The notes beneath the pieces are model-generated. The model was not told the DNA's origin. It did not search any database and saw nothing but the letters and a program-made list of their open reading frames with translations. From the NCBI GenBank assembly GCA_963706515.1, contig CAVPMW010000025.1:1-14277 (forward strand): a stretch of DNA of 14,277 bases. Reading direction: 5' to 3'. The translations under genes and the position numbers were made by a program. This stretch comes from CAVPMW01 sp963706515 (GTDB lineage: Bacteria > Chloroflexota > Anaerolineae > Anaerolineales > UBA4823). Shown here in pieces: positions 1-8,360 of this stretch. How positions within the stretch are numbered: the stretch's first letter is position 1; every line of letters starts with the position of its first letter.

Positions 1-77
1 AGGTCGACTGGGTCGATAAGGTGGAATAAGGGGCGGTATTTATTCGCCGTTTCTACGATATTATGTGGAAAAAATCA
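1..77. other. Left-edge non-coding stretch
   Basis: I see no gene here. A weak possible hairpin (GGCG pairing with CGCC around an AT-rich loop, about 33-53) could be the end of something transcribed from the left, but the stem is only four pairs. The run of A at 69-74 is the T-tract of the minus-strand terminator next to it. Confidence 0.4.
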
Positions 78-103
78 AGCAGCCCAGGAAAACCTGGGCT
101 GCT
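69..103 (-). terminator. Rho-independent terminator of the first S8 protease
   Basis: Perfect 11-bp stem (78-88 with 93-103) around an AAAA/TTTT loop, followed on the minus strand by a six-T tract at 69-74. It begins about 30 nt after the TAA stop at 134-136, the right place for a terminator of that gene. Confidence 0.85.
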
Positions 104-133
104 CTGTCTAACCTGATCCTTTATGGTTCCGGA

Positions 134-3100
134 TTACCGGTTGCGGTGTGGCGCGGGCAGATCAATCCCACGCGGGGCGGTCTTGTTCACGCCGCGCACC
201 GGCTCGGCGTTCACCGTGCCGCTGAAGCAGGTGACGCTCGTCCCCTGGAACAGGCTGCTGGTCAGCTCGACACAGTTCTGCCAGGCTCCGGCGAACACGG
301 CGCGCGCCGTGTAAGGTAACTGGAGTTGCCGCACCTGCCTGACCCGGTACAGAAGTGACCACAAGCTGGTCTCCTTCAGCTGGGAGCGTACCCGCTCCGT
401 TGTAGTAGGAATTCTGTCCCGAGTTGCCAAACTTGTTTTCAACACCCACCGTGAGGAAGCCGCCATCGCCGTTACCCGTTACCGGGCCAAAAGCGTAGCT
501 GATGTCTTCCACACCGTTGACGCCGATCCAGATCTCGAAGCTGGTGGTATTCGCAGAGCTGTATTCTTTCACCGCGTCATAGTCGATCACCAGCCAGGTG
601 CTTACGCCGTCCGTTAGGGTAGCGATGCGCATCGCACCACCCGTACCCGGGTTGAGGTCGGTCCAGAAGGGCGCCAGGACGTTGTTCGGCGGGTTGGGAT
701 CCGGCAGGCTCTGATTGACGTACTGGATATCGCCGCCTGTGCCGCCGCCAACGACGACATAGCCGTCGCTGACGAGTCCAACGCGGGTATAAGTCTCACC
801 GGCGAAGACGAACGCAGGCACGTTGAAGTTAGTGATCGTCTCGTCACCCACACCAGCAATCGGTGCAATCCCAAAGAGGGATAGCGGCAGATAACCTCCT
901 GCCGGTGATTCTCCTGGAGCGATGCTGACGGTAGGCGCCTGAGCGGCAGTTATATCGCCGCTGGCGGTGATCAAACGGTTCGTCACCTGCGTCCCGCCGG
1001 TCAGGCTGCCGTTCACCAGGACGAGCTGCTTGGGCAGGGTATCTGTCAGGCTGAATGAACCACCGGTGAAGGCAGTATTCGATACATCGATCGTGCAGTT
1101 TGTCGTGCTCTTCAGGCCGACAAGATCTGCAGGATCGCAGTTCTTGAGAGTCGTGACCACGGGTTCTTTGCGCACGAAGGTGATGGGGAACTTGACCGTG
1201 ATCGGGGTCATGTCCTTGCCCCAGTAAGTGCGCATGTACAGCGTTGCAAAGCGGGTCTCACCGAGCGGAACTGTGCTGCCGTCAACCGAGATGTTGAAGG
1301 TGTAGTTTCCGCCAGCGGGTACGTTGAACAGTGACGGTACGGTCACTTTCACGTCTGCCGGAGCATCCACCCAGGTGATCCAGTTGGAGGGCTTGCTCAG
1401 CACGCTGTGGACGGTACGCTCGACGGTGATCTTGCCCGGCATGACCGGCACGTACAGGCTGGGATAGTTGGAGTTCCACAGCTGATCCGCCATTGCGACG
1501 TAATCTGCGCCGCTCTCGTCGAAGGTCAGCCCGGGGTTGCCGGCTACGTTTAGATCGACGCGCCCGGAGCCATCATCGAAGGCATTCGCCGGGGTGGCTC
1601 CGTCTTCCTTGACAACGCCGCCGTAGGCGCTGGTCATGATGGCTGACTTGATCTGCCCAGGCGTCCAGGAGGGATGCAGAGCCTTGATCAAGTGCACCGC
1701 TGCCAGCGATGTGCGGGCTGGACATCGAGGTCCCGGCGATCGCCTGGAACAGCTCACCAGCAGGGCCATTGTCGGCCGTCACAGGCGGCACAAGCGGATC
1801 GGGGGTCATGCCCGCCAGGATCTGCACGCCGGGGGCGGTGATATCGGGCTTGCTGACGCCCAAAATCTGCCCGGGGCCGCCGCGCGAGCTGAAGGAAGCC
1901 ATCACGTCGCCCTGGGCGGGGACCGCTGCGCCAGCTGGCCAGGAGGCCGTTGCACCGGGGTTGGCTGCCAGGAACGCCAGCAGCGCCTGACCCTGCGAGA
2001 ACTGTATCTGCACAGCAGGCAGGAAGTGGTTGTCGGATTCTTCGTCGGTCACCGCTGCGCTCTGGTTGTACAGGATCATCCCAGCTGCGCCGCCTACCGA
2101 GACATTGTAGCCCTTCTCGATACGGCCGTTGTTGCCTCGCTCGCAGACAACGATCATCCCGGTCACACTACCCGGGGCGTAGGGATCGAGGCAAAGCGGG
2201 TCCGTTGCCGACACATAAACAGGCGCAGGACCACCCGCGGCAGTCAGTGAAGTTCCGGTGAGCTCCAGACTGGTGCCCCCGCCGCTGATCGTGGCGGTCG
2301 TCTGGAAGGCGCGCGGGCCAGTGCTGGCAGCAACCGTCGCTACCCACGGCTCGCGGTGGTCGGTGGTATCGGCACCGGGTCCGGCAGTTGCCCGCCGAGG
2401 CGGCGACGAATACGCCCGCATTGTAGGCATCCAGGAAAGCCTGGCTAACGACATCGGAGAAGGGGTTGCTTCCACCGCTGATGGAGAAGTTGATCACGTT
2501 CACGCCATCCAGGATCGCCTGCTCGGCGGCTGCCGCCGAGTCGCTGCTGTAGCAGCCTTCGTTCTGCGCAGACGCGGTACATGATGACCTGGGCGCGGGG
2601 TGCAATCCCGGAGATAGTTCCACGGTCGACGCCGAAGATGCTGGCGTCCACGCCGGCGTTGCCTCGCCGCAGTGGAGGAGGTGTGCGTGCCGTGTCCTTC
2701 GTCGTCACGGGCAGAATCAAACTCCTCAGGGAGCAAGCCAACTGACCACCTTGTAGGTATCCAGGAATTCGTAGGCGCCGATCAGCTTGTTATTGCAGGT
2801 GAAGGGCGCATCGTTCGGATTCCAGGCGGTGTTGCCGAATTCACAGGGGTACGGACCGCCGGAAGGAGGTGCATATGCCTTTCCCGAGGGGTCCGGGTCG
2901 GAGAAGGAGGGGTGCTCGGGCCAGATGCCGGTGTCGAGCACACCGATCAGCACACCTTCGCCCGCGCTCTCCTGCCCGCCGAGCTGCCGCCCAGGCTGTC
3001 GGCGCACCGATGAAGCCAGGGCTGACATCCGTCTGCGGCTGTCGCAGCTCATCGACTACCACTTTCGTAACGCCCGGGTAGCTTTGTACTGCGGCAACAT

Positions 3101-3442
3101 TCTGGCTGGGTACGACCAGCGAAGCGCCGTTGAAGATCTTGCTGAAGGTATGGGTCACTGTGCCGCCAGTCGCTGCTGCCAGCTGCTGGGCGTTCACCGA
3201 GGAATCGAAGGTGACGATGAGCGGGACCACGCGGAACTGGCTAGCTGCCTGAGCCGCCCGGCTCTGAGGTTGGGCCGGAGTAGCCGGTTTGCTTTCCTTA
3301 TTCGACTCAAGCGAATAAGGTTGAACCAGGGGTGATGCGATCCGGGTACGGGGCTCAACCCGCCTTGCTGGGCGGATGCCGCCGAAGTGAGCGACATAAC
3401 GAACACCAGGATCATAATGATGTAAAAAAGCTTGCGTTTCAT
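134..3442 (-). CDS. Secreted S8 subtilisin-like serine protease with PA domain (eight frameshifts)
   Basis: Secreted endopeptidase of the subtilase (S8) family, about 1100 residues after correction. Seen in order: signal peptide (about 1-25, MKRKLFYIIMILVFVMSLTS, then ASAQQ); an I9-type propeptide (about 70-135, VPLIVTFDSS); catalytic Asp in GVLIGVLDTG (codon about 2933-2935); catalytic His in DDEGHGTHT (about 2692-2694); the oxyanion Asn region VFVAASAGN; a PA domain (about 385-500); catalytic Ser in AGTSMSSPH (1726-1728); then an Fn3/Ig-like region and a long beta-rich C-terminal part. The ATG has GAGGAGA 8 nt upstream (3451-3457). The frame breaks near 3355, 2988, 2740, 2667, 2571, 2389, 1701 and 317: one apparent deletion, then seven apparent one-base insertions. 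Each correction restores conserved sequence, and the net frame is preserved. All triad residues are present, so assembly error is more likely than decay. The physiological substrate is unknown. Confidence 0.9.
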
Positions 3443-3531
3443 TGAAAATCTCTCCTCTACATGGACATTATTGATATCACTAACGGTTTATACGCTCGGA
3501 TAACGACCTGTCCAGCTCGTTTTAGGGATAT

Positions 3532-3556
3532 CTTAGCTCGCCACCTCCTTCCTAAG
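3532..3556 (-). promoter_or_regulatory. Orphan Shine-Dalgarno in a hairpin loop
   Basis: On the minus strand AAGGAGGTGG (3541-3550) is close to a perfect match to the 16S anti-Shine-Dalgarno. It lies in the 15-nt loop of a 5-bp stem (CTTAG 3552-3556 with CTAAG 3532-3536). No ATG, GTG or TTG follows at usable spacing, and the real start is about 100 nt further on. It may be a ribosome standby or regulatory site, or chance. Confidence 0.35.
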
Positions 3557-3649
3557 TTATTTAATTTTGCGGTTCGGTTTCCGGCAAACGACGGTTAAAT
3601 CAAGACTTCGCCGCAGGATTTTCATCCCCGGCGGTTCCACTACCGGAAT

Positions 3650-3677
3650 ATCATAGATCATTCGATTTATCGTGCAA
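3650..3677 (-). promoter_or_regulatory. Possible sigma70-type promoter for the first S8 protease
   Basis: On the minus strand, TTGCAC (3672-3677) and TATGAT (3650-3655) are separated by 16 bp. They match the -35 and -10 consensus at 4/6 and 5/6. Transcription would start near 3643, giving a leader of about 200 nt. This is pattern matching only. Confidence 0.4.
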
Positions 3678-3785
3678 ACTTACGCTGGTTGTATTACCCA
3701 ATTCTCGCCCCTGTTACACACCCGATGTTTACTTTCCCATCCTAATATGGATACACATCGTCTTATTAATTATTTTAGCAGAAAC

Positions 3786-4920
3786 CTAACAAATATGCAA
3801 GCAGTTTACCCTTAAGATGAGACAAATCGCACCTTTCCCGTTGGAGCCCATGGCGAGCGCCGGATATGTAAGATTGTTATTTCCCAGGGCAAGATATCCC
3901 TGCTTCTTGACCTGGCCCTCAACCTTGCCCGCGCCGTTGATCTTTGGCGCAACTGCGAACCAGGCAATGCCCGCCTTGAGCTCGCCATCGACCCAGACCG
4001 CGGTGTCTGTGGCGCCCCAGAGCATGCCTTTGACATACCAGGTCTGCTGCATGCGGGTATCATTGGAGTTGACGTGCACTTCCACTTCATTGTGGGCAGG
4101 CTCGCCCACGAACAGGAGCTGCCAGCAGCCCGGACCGAATATGGTGGGCGTGGTCGTATTGTTGATACAGTCGGCGAGCGGGATGCTGCCAGCTTTCTGT
4201 TCTGACCTGGCGGGGAAGACGTAGGTCTCGCTGTTGGTCAGGCGGCTGGAGATATTCAGTGCGGGGAAGCTGAATCGAGCGACTTGGTATTGGTCAGCCC
4301 CCACAGTCCGATGCGCCGGGCAGTCCCGGTCGGGTTACCGGTCTCAAAGCCATCGCCGGCGATGGTGCTCAGGAAATACTCCGTGCCGTTCTTCTCGCTC
4401 GAGTACTGACCGGCAGGTGAATTTGCTGGCCACACTGTAAACCCTGGCGAGCCATCGACGGAGAGATTTTCGACCAGGGTCATGTTGATCGAGGCGGGAT
4501 GAGCGGCGAGCTGCGCCTTCGAGAAGGCAAACACCTGCGCAGCGTTATAGCTCGGTCCAAATGTGTCGTACTCGTTGGTTGAAATGTAGACGCCCCAACG
4601 ATCAGCGCCGATGTGCGGGTAATCCTGGAAGCAGGGTCCGGGGACCGTCCCGTCCAGGGTGCAACCATGGTTGGGCGTGCCATCCGTGCCATCGTTCTGG
4701 GCTGGGACGTGATAGATGGTCCACAGGCCGGTCGGATCGCCAGTGTTGCTGACGGCTACGTCGATCGAGTTCTTGCCGTTGTAGTCGGCGGTTGTGCCAA
4801 CGTGGTAAAGCGTGGTTACCGCGGCAACGAAACGTTGGTTGTCAGGGTCATAGTAACAGATTGGGTCGATTACATCCGGTCCATATTCTCAACGATCGAT
4901 ACAACTCTAAGCGAACGCAT
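3786..4920 (-). pseudogene. Remnant of a secreted beta-rich protein, missing N-terminal and C-terminal parts
   Basis: I recognise the body only as a beta-rich repeat protein resembling large secreted or surface proteins of Chloroflexota; the function is unknown. Conserved-looking stretches are DPICYYDPDNQRF, DYPHIGADRWGVYISTNEY and GYLALGNNNLTYPALAMGSN. The start ATG (4918-4920) has a good AAAGGAGT just upstream. Only about ten codons of what looks like a signal peptide start (MRSLRVVSIV) follow, then the reading jumps, with a +1 shift near 4875-4885, straight into the domain interior. No export signal or upstream domain is present. A second shift near 4265-4270 looks like one lost C in a C-run. 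After SNGKGAI the sequence becomes an unrelated tail and stops at 3786. Loss at both ends cannot be explained by single-base errors, so I call this a genuine remnant. Cytoplasmic function is unlikely. Confidence 0.6.
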
Positions 4921-5000
4921 TCGTTACTCCTTTTTGTTTTTACGGATGTGGTGTAGGTCGAATATATCAACATTTCGCCTCAACTTCCTGAAATATCCAT

Positions 5001-5016
5001 TTGATCGTGAGATCAA
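5001..5016. repeat. Short perfect dyad, possible operator
   Basis: TTGATC and GATCAA flank GTGA, giving a 6-bp dyad with a 4-nt centre between divergent genes. Its size and position would suit a dimeric repressor site. It does not match the CRP half-site spacing. A chance occurrence in AT-rich DNA is possible. Confidence 0.3.
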
Positions 5017-5176
5017 TAATTGGATAAATACGATCTATTTGTAATTTTAATCAAGTCCGGCAAATAAACAAGGCATTTCGCAATGTCTTCACAGAGGGTT
5101 AACTTGAAAAAAGGGCAGATCTTAATGCACATCCTGTATATAGGGAATTTTGTGATAGAATCCAACAACTTCATCT

Positions 5177-5202
5177 GACCAACCTGCCGGGTTGGTCTTT
5201 TT
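5177..5202 (+). terminator. Terminator-like hairpin upstream of the solute-binding protein
   Basis: Stem GACCAACC (5177-5184) with GGTTGGTC (5190-5197), 5-nt loop, followed directly by TTTTT (5198-5202). This is a textbook intrinsic terminator, yet no plus-strand gene lies before it. It stands 67 nt before the binding-protein start, so it may be an attenuator in that gene's leader, or the leftover terminator of a lost gene. Confidence 0.65.
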
Positions 5203-5268
5203 CTAATCGCCGCAATGAAGGCTTCCGTTGCCTTCAACAAGATAGTCTTCCAGGAAAGGAGAAGAACC

Positions 5269-6977
5269 ATGAAATCCCCGACAAGAGCCGCATATCTGAT
5301 CGTTGTCCTGCTGCTGCTGTCTCTGCTGGCAGCCAGCTGCGCCGGTCCAGCGGCAACCACCTCGGCTCCTCAGCCAACGACAGCCGAGCAGCCGACATCG
5401 CCTCCAGCCGCCGAAAAACCGACGGAGCCGCCGGCAGCTGAGACCGAGGCTCCAACCGAAGCGCCAGCTGCAGTACCGCACCAGCCGGCGGAGAAGTTTC
5501 CCGCAGTGAGGTGCTCGTTTACGCCCACCCCACAACCTTCCCCAACCTCAATCCGGCCGAATCCTACTCGAACGACTCGGTAGTGATGTCCAACTGCTAC
5601 GAGACGCTCACTTTCTACAACCCGCCTGGCAGCGCCGAGATCCTCTCACCCAAGCTGGCGACCGAGTGGTCTTCCAACGCGGACGCCACCGAGTGGACGT
5701 TCAAGATCCGCGAGGGCGTGAAATTCACAGACGGCGAGCCGCTGGATGCCGCAGCGGTCAAATGGGCGATCGAGAACACCAAGACCCTCGCAGCCGGCGC
5801 AGCCTACATCTGGGATTCGGTGGACAAAATCGAGGTGGTCGATCCGATGACCGTCAAATTCACTCTCAAGTTCCCTGCCCCGCTCGACCTGATCGCCTCG
5901 ACCGGCTATGCCGCCTGGATTTACAGCCCGAAGACATACCAGGAGAAGGGCGCGGACTGGCTCAACGAAGGCAACTGCGCCGGTACCGGCCCGTATACCA
6001 TCGAGAGCTACGAGCGCGGCACACGCCTGGTGATGACCCGCAACGAGGATTACTGGGGCGGCTGGAAGCCGGGCCAATTCAAGAAGGTCGTCTTTGACCT
6101 GATCGAAGACCCCACCGTCCGGCAGCAAAAGATCGAATCCGGCGACGCAGATTTCACTTACGATGTGGCACCCGATAACCTGGCGGCGCTGCAGAACAAT
6201 CCCGACCTGAAAGTCTATACCAACCCCAGCTACCAGAACCTGATCGGGATGTTCAACACCAAGAAGCCGCCATTGGATAAGGCAGAGGTGCGCCAGGCGC
6301 TCTCCTACGCGTTCCCCTACGAGGCGTTCGTGCAAGGTGTCCTAGGCGACCGCGGCGTCCAGGCAGTCGGACCAGTGCCAGCGACCATGTGGGGTCACTC
6401 GGACAGCCTGCCCAAGTACGAATACAACCTGGATAAGGCCAAGGAGCTGCTCACCAAAGCCGGCTACCCGGACGGCGGGTTCAAGCTAACGATGACCTAC
6501 GCCACCGGCAACCAGGACGAGCAGCAGGTGGGCGAGCTGTGGAAAGCTGAATTAGCCAAGCTGGGCATCGACCTGGAACTGCAGCCGATGAACTGGGAAG
6601 CGCAGTGGGACCTGGGCAAATCTGACCCGGCTAAGGCGCAGGACGTCTTCGTCATGTACTGGTGGCCAGACCTGATGTCACCCTACAGCTTCCTGTACTC
6701 ACTGTTCCATTCAGAAGAGAAGCCCAACTTCAACCTGGCTTATTACGCTAACCCGACATTCGACAAGACCATCGACACAGCCAACGAGACCTCCGGCGTG
6801 GACAAGCAGAAGGCTTCGGACATGTACGTCGAAGCACAGAAGACCCTGATCGACGAGGCCGTCTCTGCCTATTTCTACGATCAATCTAACAACCACGTCG
6901 CCCGGGCGGATCTCAAAGGCTTCGTGGATAACCCGGCCTACCCGCACGTGGTGTTCGTGTACGATTTGAGCCGCTGA
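5269..6977 (+). CDS. ABC transporter substrate-binding lipoprotein, family 5 (peptide/nickel type), one frameshift
   Basis: Extracytoplasmic binding protein of the DppA/OppA type (SBP_bac_5), which captures oligopeptides, nickel or glycosides for an ABC importer; the ligand cannot be told from sequence. The ATG at 5269 has AGGAAAGGAG just upstream and is preferred over the in-frame ATG at 5215, which would place a charged stretch before the signal. A lipoprotein signal ends in LLAASC, so the Cys is probably lipidated. A Pro/Thr/Glu-rich linker follows (about residues 25-75), then the binding domain with the family motif around TEWTFKIREGVKFTDGEPLD. Length is about 569 residues after repair. 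The frame breaks at 5499-5502, where one lost C in a CCC run would restore PRSEVLVYAHP. A GTG at 5511 also opens the second part but would give a protein without a signal, so it is not the true start. No permease or ATPase is nearby, so the gene looks single. Confidence 0.9.
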
Positions 6978-6997
6978 GATCAGAAGATCACCCAATA

Positions 6998-7037
6998 ATA
7001 GAAAAATCCGGCGCAGATCTGCGCCGGATTTTTCTAT
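6998..7037. terminator. Perfect 40-nt palindromic bidirectional terminator
   Basis: Every base from 6998 to 7037 pairs with its mirror partner, centred at 7017/7018. A GC-rich core (TCCGGCGCAGA and its complement) is flanked by AAAAA and TTTTT, so it can terminate in either direction. It follows the binding-protein stop (6975-6977) by 20 nt. With no spare loop bases, the RNA tip must be a few unpaired core bases. Confidence 0.9.
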
Positions 7038-7266
7038 AGCTCCCCAAATCGGTAAAAGCCCATGTTACTATATCGGATTATAATTGTAGAGTCTTATGGG
7101 CCGTATCTGCCCTTTTTTGGGCAAATAACTTTCAAGATACCATTCAAGCGCTTATGGAGCAGGTTTAGGCAGCGAAGAAGAATCATCGCGCCAGGTAGGC
7201 CGGATTGAGCACCTGGGGGAACGAGCAGAAGCGATCACGTCGCGGACCGAATTAGGAGATGGAACG
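7038..7266 (+). promoter_or_regulatory. Leader/promoter region of the ring-cleaving dioxygenase
   Basis: No gene seen. A perfect TATAAT lies at 7079-7084, but I find no good -35 at normal spacing. AGGAGA at 7254-7259 is the ribosome binding site for the ATG at 7267. A short GGGC/GCCC stem followed by six T at 7098-7118 is too weak to call a terminator. Confidence 0.3.
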
Positions 7267-8213
7267 ATGTCCAAATTGATCCACGGAATTCACCACGTCA
7301 CGGCGCTTGCCGATGTTCCGCAGAAAAATGTCGATTTTTACGCGGGAGTGCTCGGACTCCGCCTGCTGAAAAAAACGGTCAACTTCGACGCGCCTGAAGT
7401 GTATCACCTTTATTTTGGGGACGAAACCGGCACACCCGGATCGATCTTGACCTTCTTTCTCTATGAAGGCATCCGGCGCGGCAGGCACGGAAACGGCATG
7501 CTCAATGTGACATCGTTCTCTGTGTCTGCCACCTCGGTTGGATTTTGGGAGAAGCGGCTAGAACATTTCGGAGTTGAAGTCCAGATCGCCCCAGGAGAGG
7601 TTTGAAAACGAGATCGTGCTCGCCTTCGAGGACCCGGATGGATTGAGATTAGAGCTGGTCTTCAATGACAAGGACAGCACGACCGGGTTACAGCAACGAC
7701 CACATCCCGCTCGAGCATACAGTCAAGGGATTTTACGGCGTCGAGATCTGGGAAGAAGGGTATGAACTGACAGCCGGCTTGCTGACCGGACAAATGGACC
7801 ATACTCTGATCTCTGAAAAGGGAAATCGGTTTCGCTTCGCGGCCAACGATGCACCTGGCTGCTACGTCGACATTGTCTGCTTACCGGACAGCTTGCGTGG
7901 TCTGGGAGGCGGCGGGACGGTACACCACATCGCCTTTGCGACTCCGGATACAGAGACGCAGTTGGAGGCGCGGGCGAGGATCATCGATCTCAATCCGACG
8001 CCCGTCATCGACCGGCAGTATTTCAAGTCGGTCTACTTCCGTGAGCCGGGCGGAGTGCTGTTCGAGATCGCGACCGTACCTCCGGGATTTTCAGTCGATG
8101 AATCTCCCGCTGAGCTCGGCACCGCCTTGAAGCTCCCGCCTCAATATGAACGATATCGCGATCAGATTGAAAAGATTCTTACACCTGTGAGTGTGGCTCT
8201 TGAAAAATATTGA
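7267..8213 (+). CDS. VOC-superfamily ring-cleaving dioxygenase (MhqA/MhqO type), two frameshifts
   Basis: Predicted Fe(II)-dependent extradiol-type dioxygenase of the vicinal oxygen chelate fold. Relatives such as MhqO and PcpA cleave hydroquinone-like rings; the substrate here is unknown. The N-terminal module begins MSKLIHGIHHVTALADVPQK, supplying a metal-ligand His in HHVT. The C-terminal module carries TVHHIAFAT (second His) and GGVLFEIAT (Glu), so the expected 2-His-1-Glu set is present. Length after repair is about 314 residues, normal for the family. The frame breaks near 7596 (one extra G before GAGAGG, restoring APERFENEIVLAFEDPDGL) and near 7689 (one extra T, restoring TGYSNDHIPLEHTVKGF). 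The strong AGGAGA 7 nt upstream supports the start. It stands alone between the palindromic terminator and a convergent operon. Cytoplasmic. Confidence 0.88.
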
Positions 8214-8238
8214 TCGCGATATTTGCAGGAAGCCAATC

Positions 8239-8272
8239 GTAGTGGCGACGTCAGTCGCTAGAACGGCTTACG
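8239..8272 (+). repeat. 34-nt repeat, copy 1
   Basis: Starts GTAGTGGCGACGTCA and ends CGCTAGAACGGCTTACG, with GT between. It contains GCGAC-GTCA-GTCGC, a 5-bp stem with 4-nt loop. It sits 26 nt after the dioxygenase stop, in the gap between convergent genes. Its partner begins 64 nt later. Confidence 0.8.
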
Positions 8273-8302
8273 GCACCGAACAAGAATCCACATCCGTTAA
8301 GT

Positions 8303-8336
8303 GTAGTGGCGACGTCATGCGCTAGAACGGCTTACG
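8303..8336 (+). repeat. 34-nt repeat, copy 2
   Basis: Identical to copy 1 at 32 of 34 positions; the two differences are adjacent (TG instead of GT) and shorten the internal stem from five to three pairs. The 30-nt spacer between copies is unrelated to the repeat. Probably a dispersed intergenic repeat family; the rest of the genome is needed to show this. Confidence 0.8.
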
Positions 8337-8360
8337 CCTTCATTACGAATTCATTTTTTA

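Larger units (their letters stand above)
3443..3785 (-). other. Long 5' leader and promoter region of the first S8 protease
   Basis: About 340 bases without a gene. Read on the minus strand it holds a possible promoter (3650-3677), a GAAA-capped hairpin (3609-3633), an orphan strong Shine-Dalgarno sequence (3541-3550) in a hairpin loop, and the true ribosome binding site GAGGAGA (3451-3457). I compared it by eye with c-di-GMP-I, glycine, TPP and cobalamin riboswitch consensus blocks and saw no match. Confidence 0.5.
4921..5268. other. AT-rich divergent intergenic region
   Basis: Lies between the minus-strand remnant and the plus-strand binding-protein gene. It contains the remnant's ribosome binding site (about 4926-4933), a 16-bp dyad at 5001-5016, a possible extended -10 (TGATAGAAT, 5153-5161), a terminator-like hairpin (5177-5202) and a smaller hairpin (5216-5236). 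I see no coding region. Confidence 0.5.

Noticed and set aside
1636..2250. 204-codon open frame on the plus strand
   Set aside because: Antisense to the protease PA domain and catalytic Ser region; composition is Arg/Gly-rich without any motif.
134..3442. Programmed ribosomal frameshifting in the first protease
   Set aside because: Eight shifts in one gene, mostly at sites without slippery heptamers, and similar shifts in every neighbouring gene, fit sequence error instead.
3443..3785. c-di-GMP-I riboswitch before the first protease
   Set aside because: A GAAA-capped hairpin is present, but the conserved blocks on both sides of it in that riboswitch class are absent.
5646..6335. 229-codon open frame on the minus strand
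   Set aside because: Antisense shadow of the solute-binding protein; GC-rich third positions open this frame.
7098..7118. GGGC/GCCC stem with six T as a terminator
   Set aside because: Only four base pairs and just downstream of a far stronger palindromic terminator.
8239..8336. The 34-nt repeat pair as a CRISPR array
   Set aside because: Only two copies, one 30-nt spacer, no cas genes, and the repeat lies in a convergent intergenic gap.
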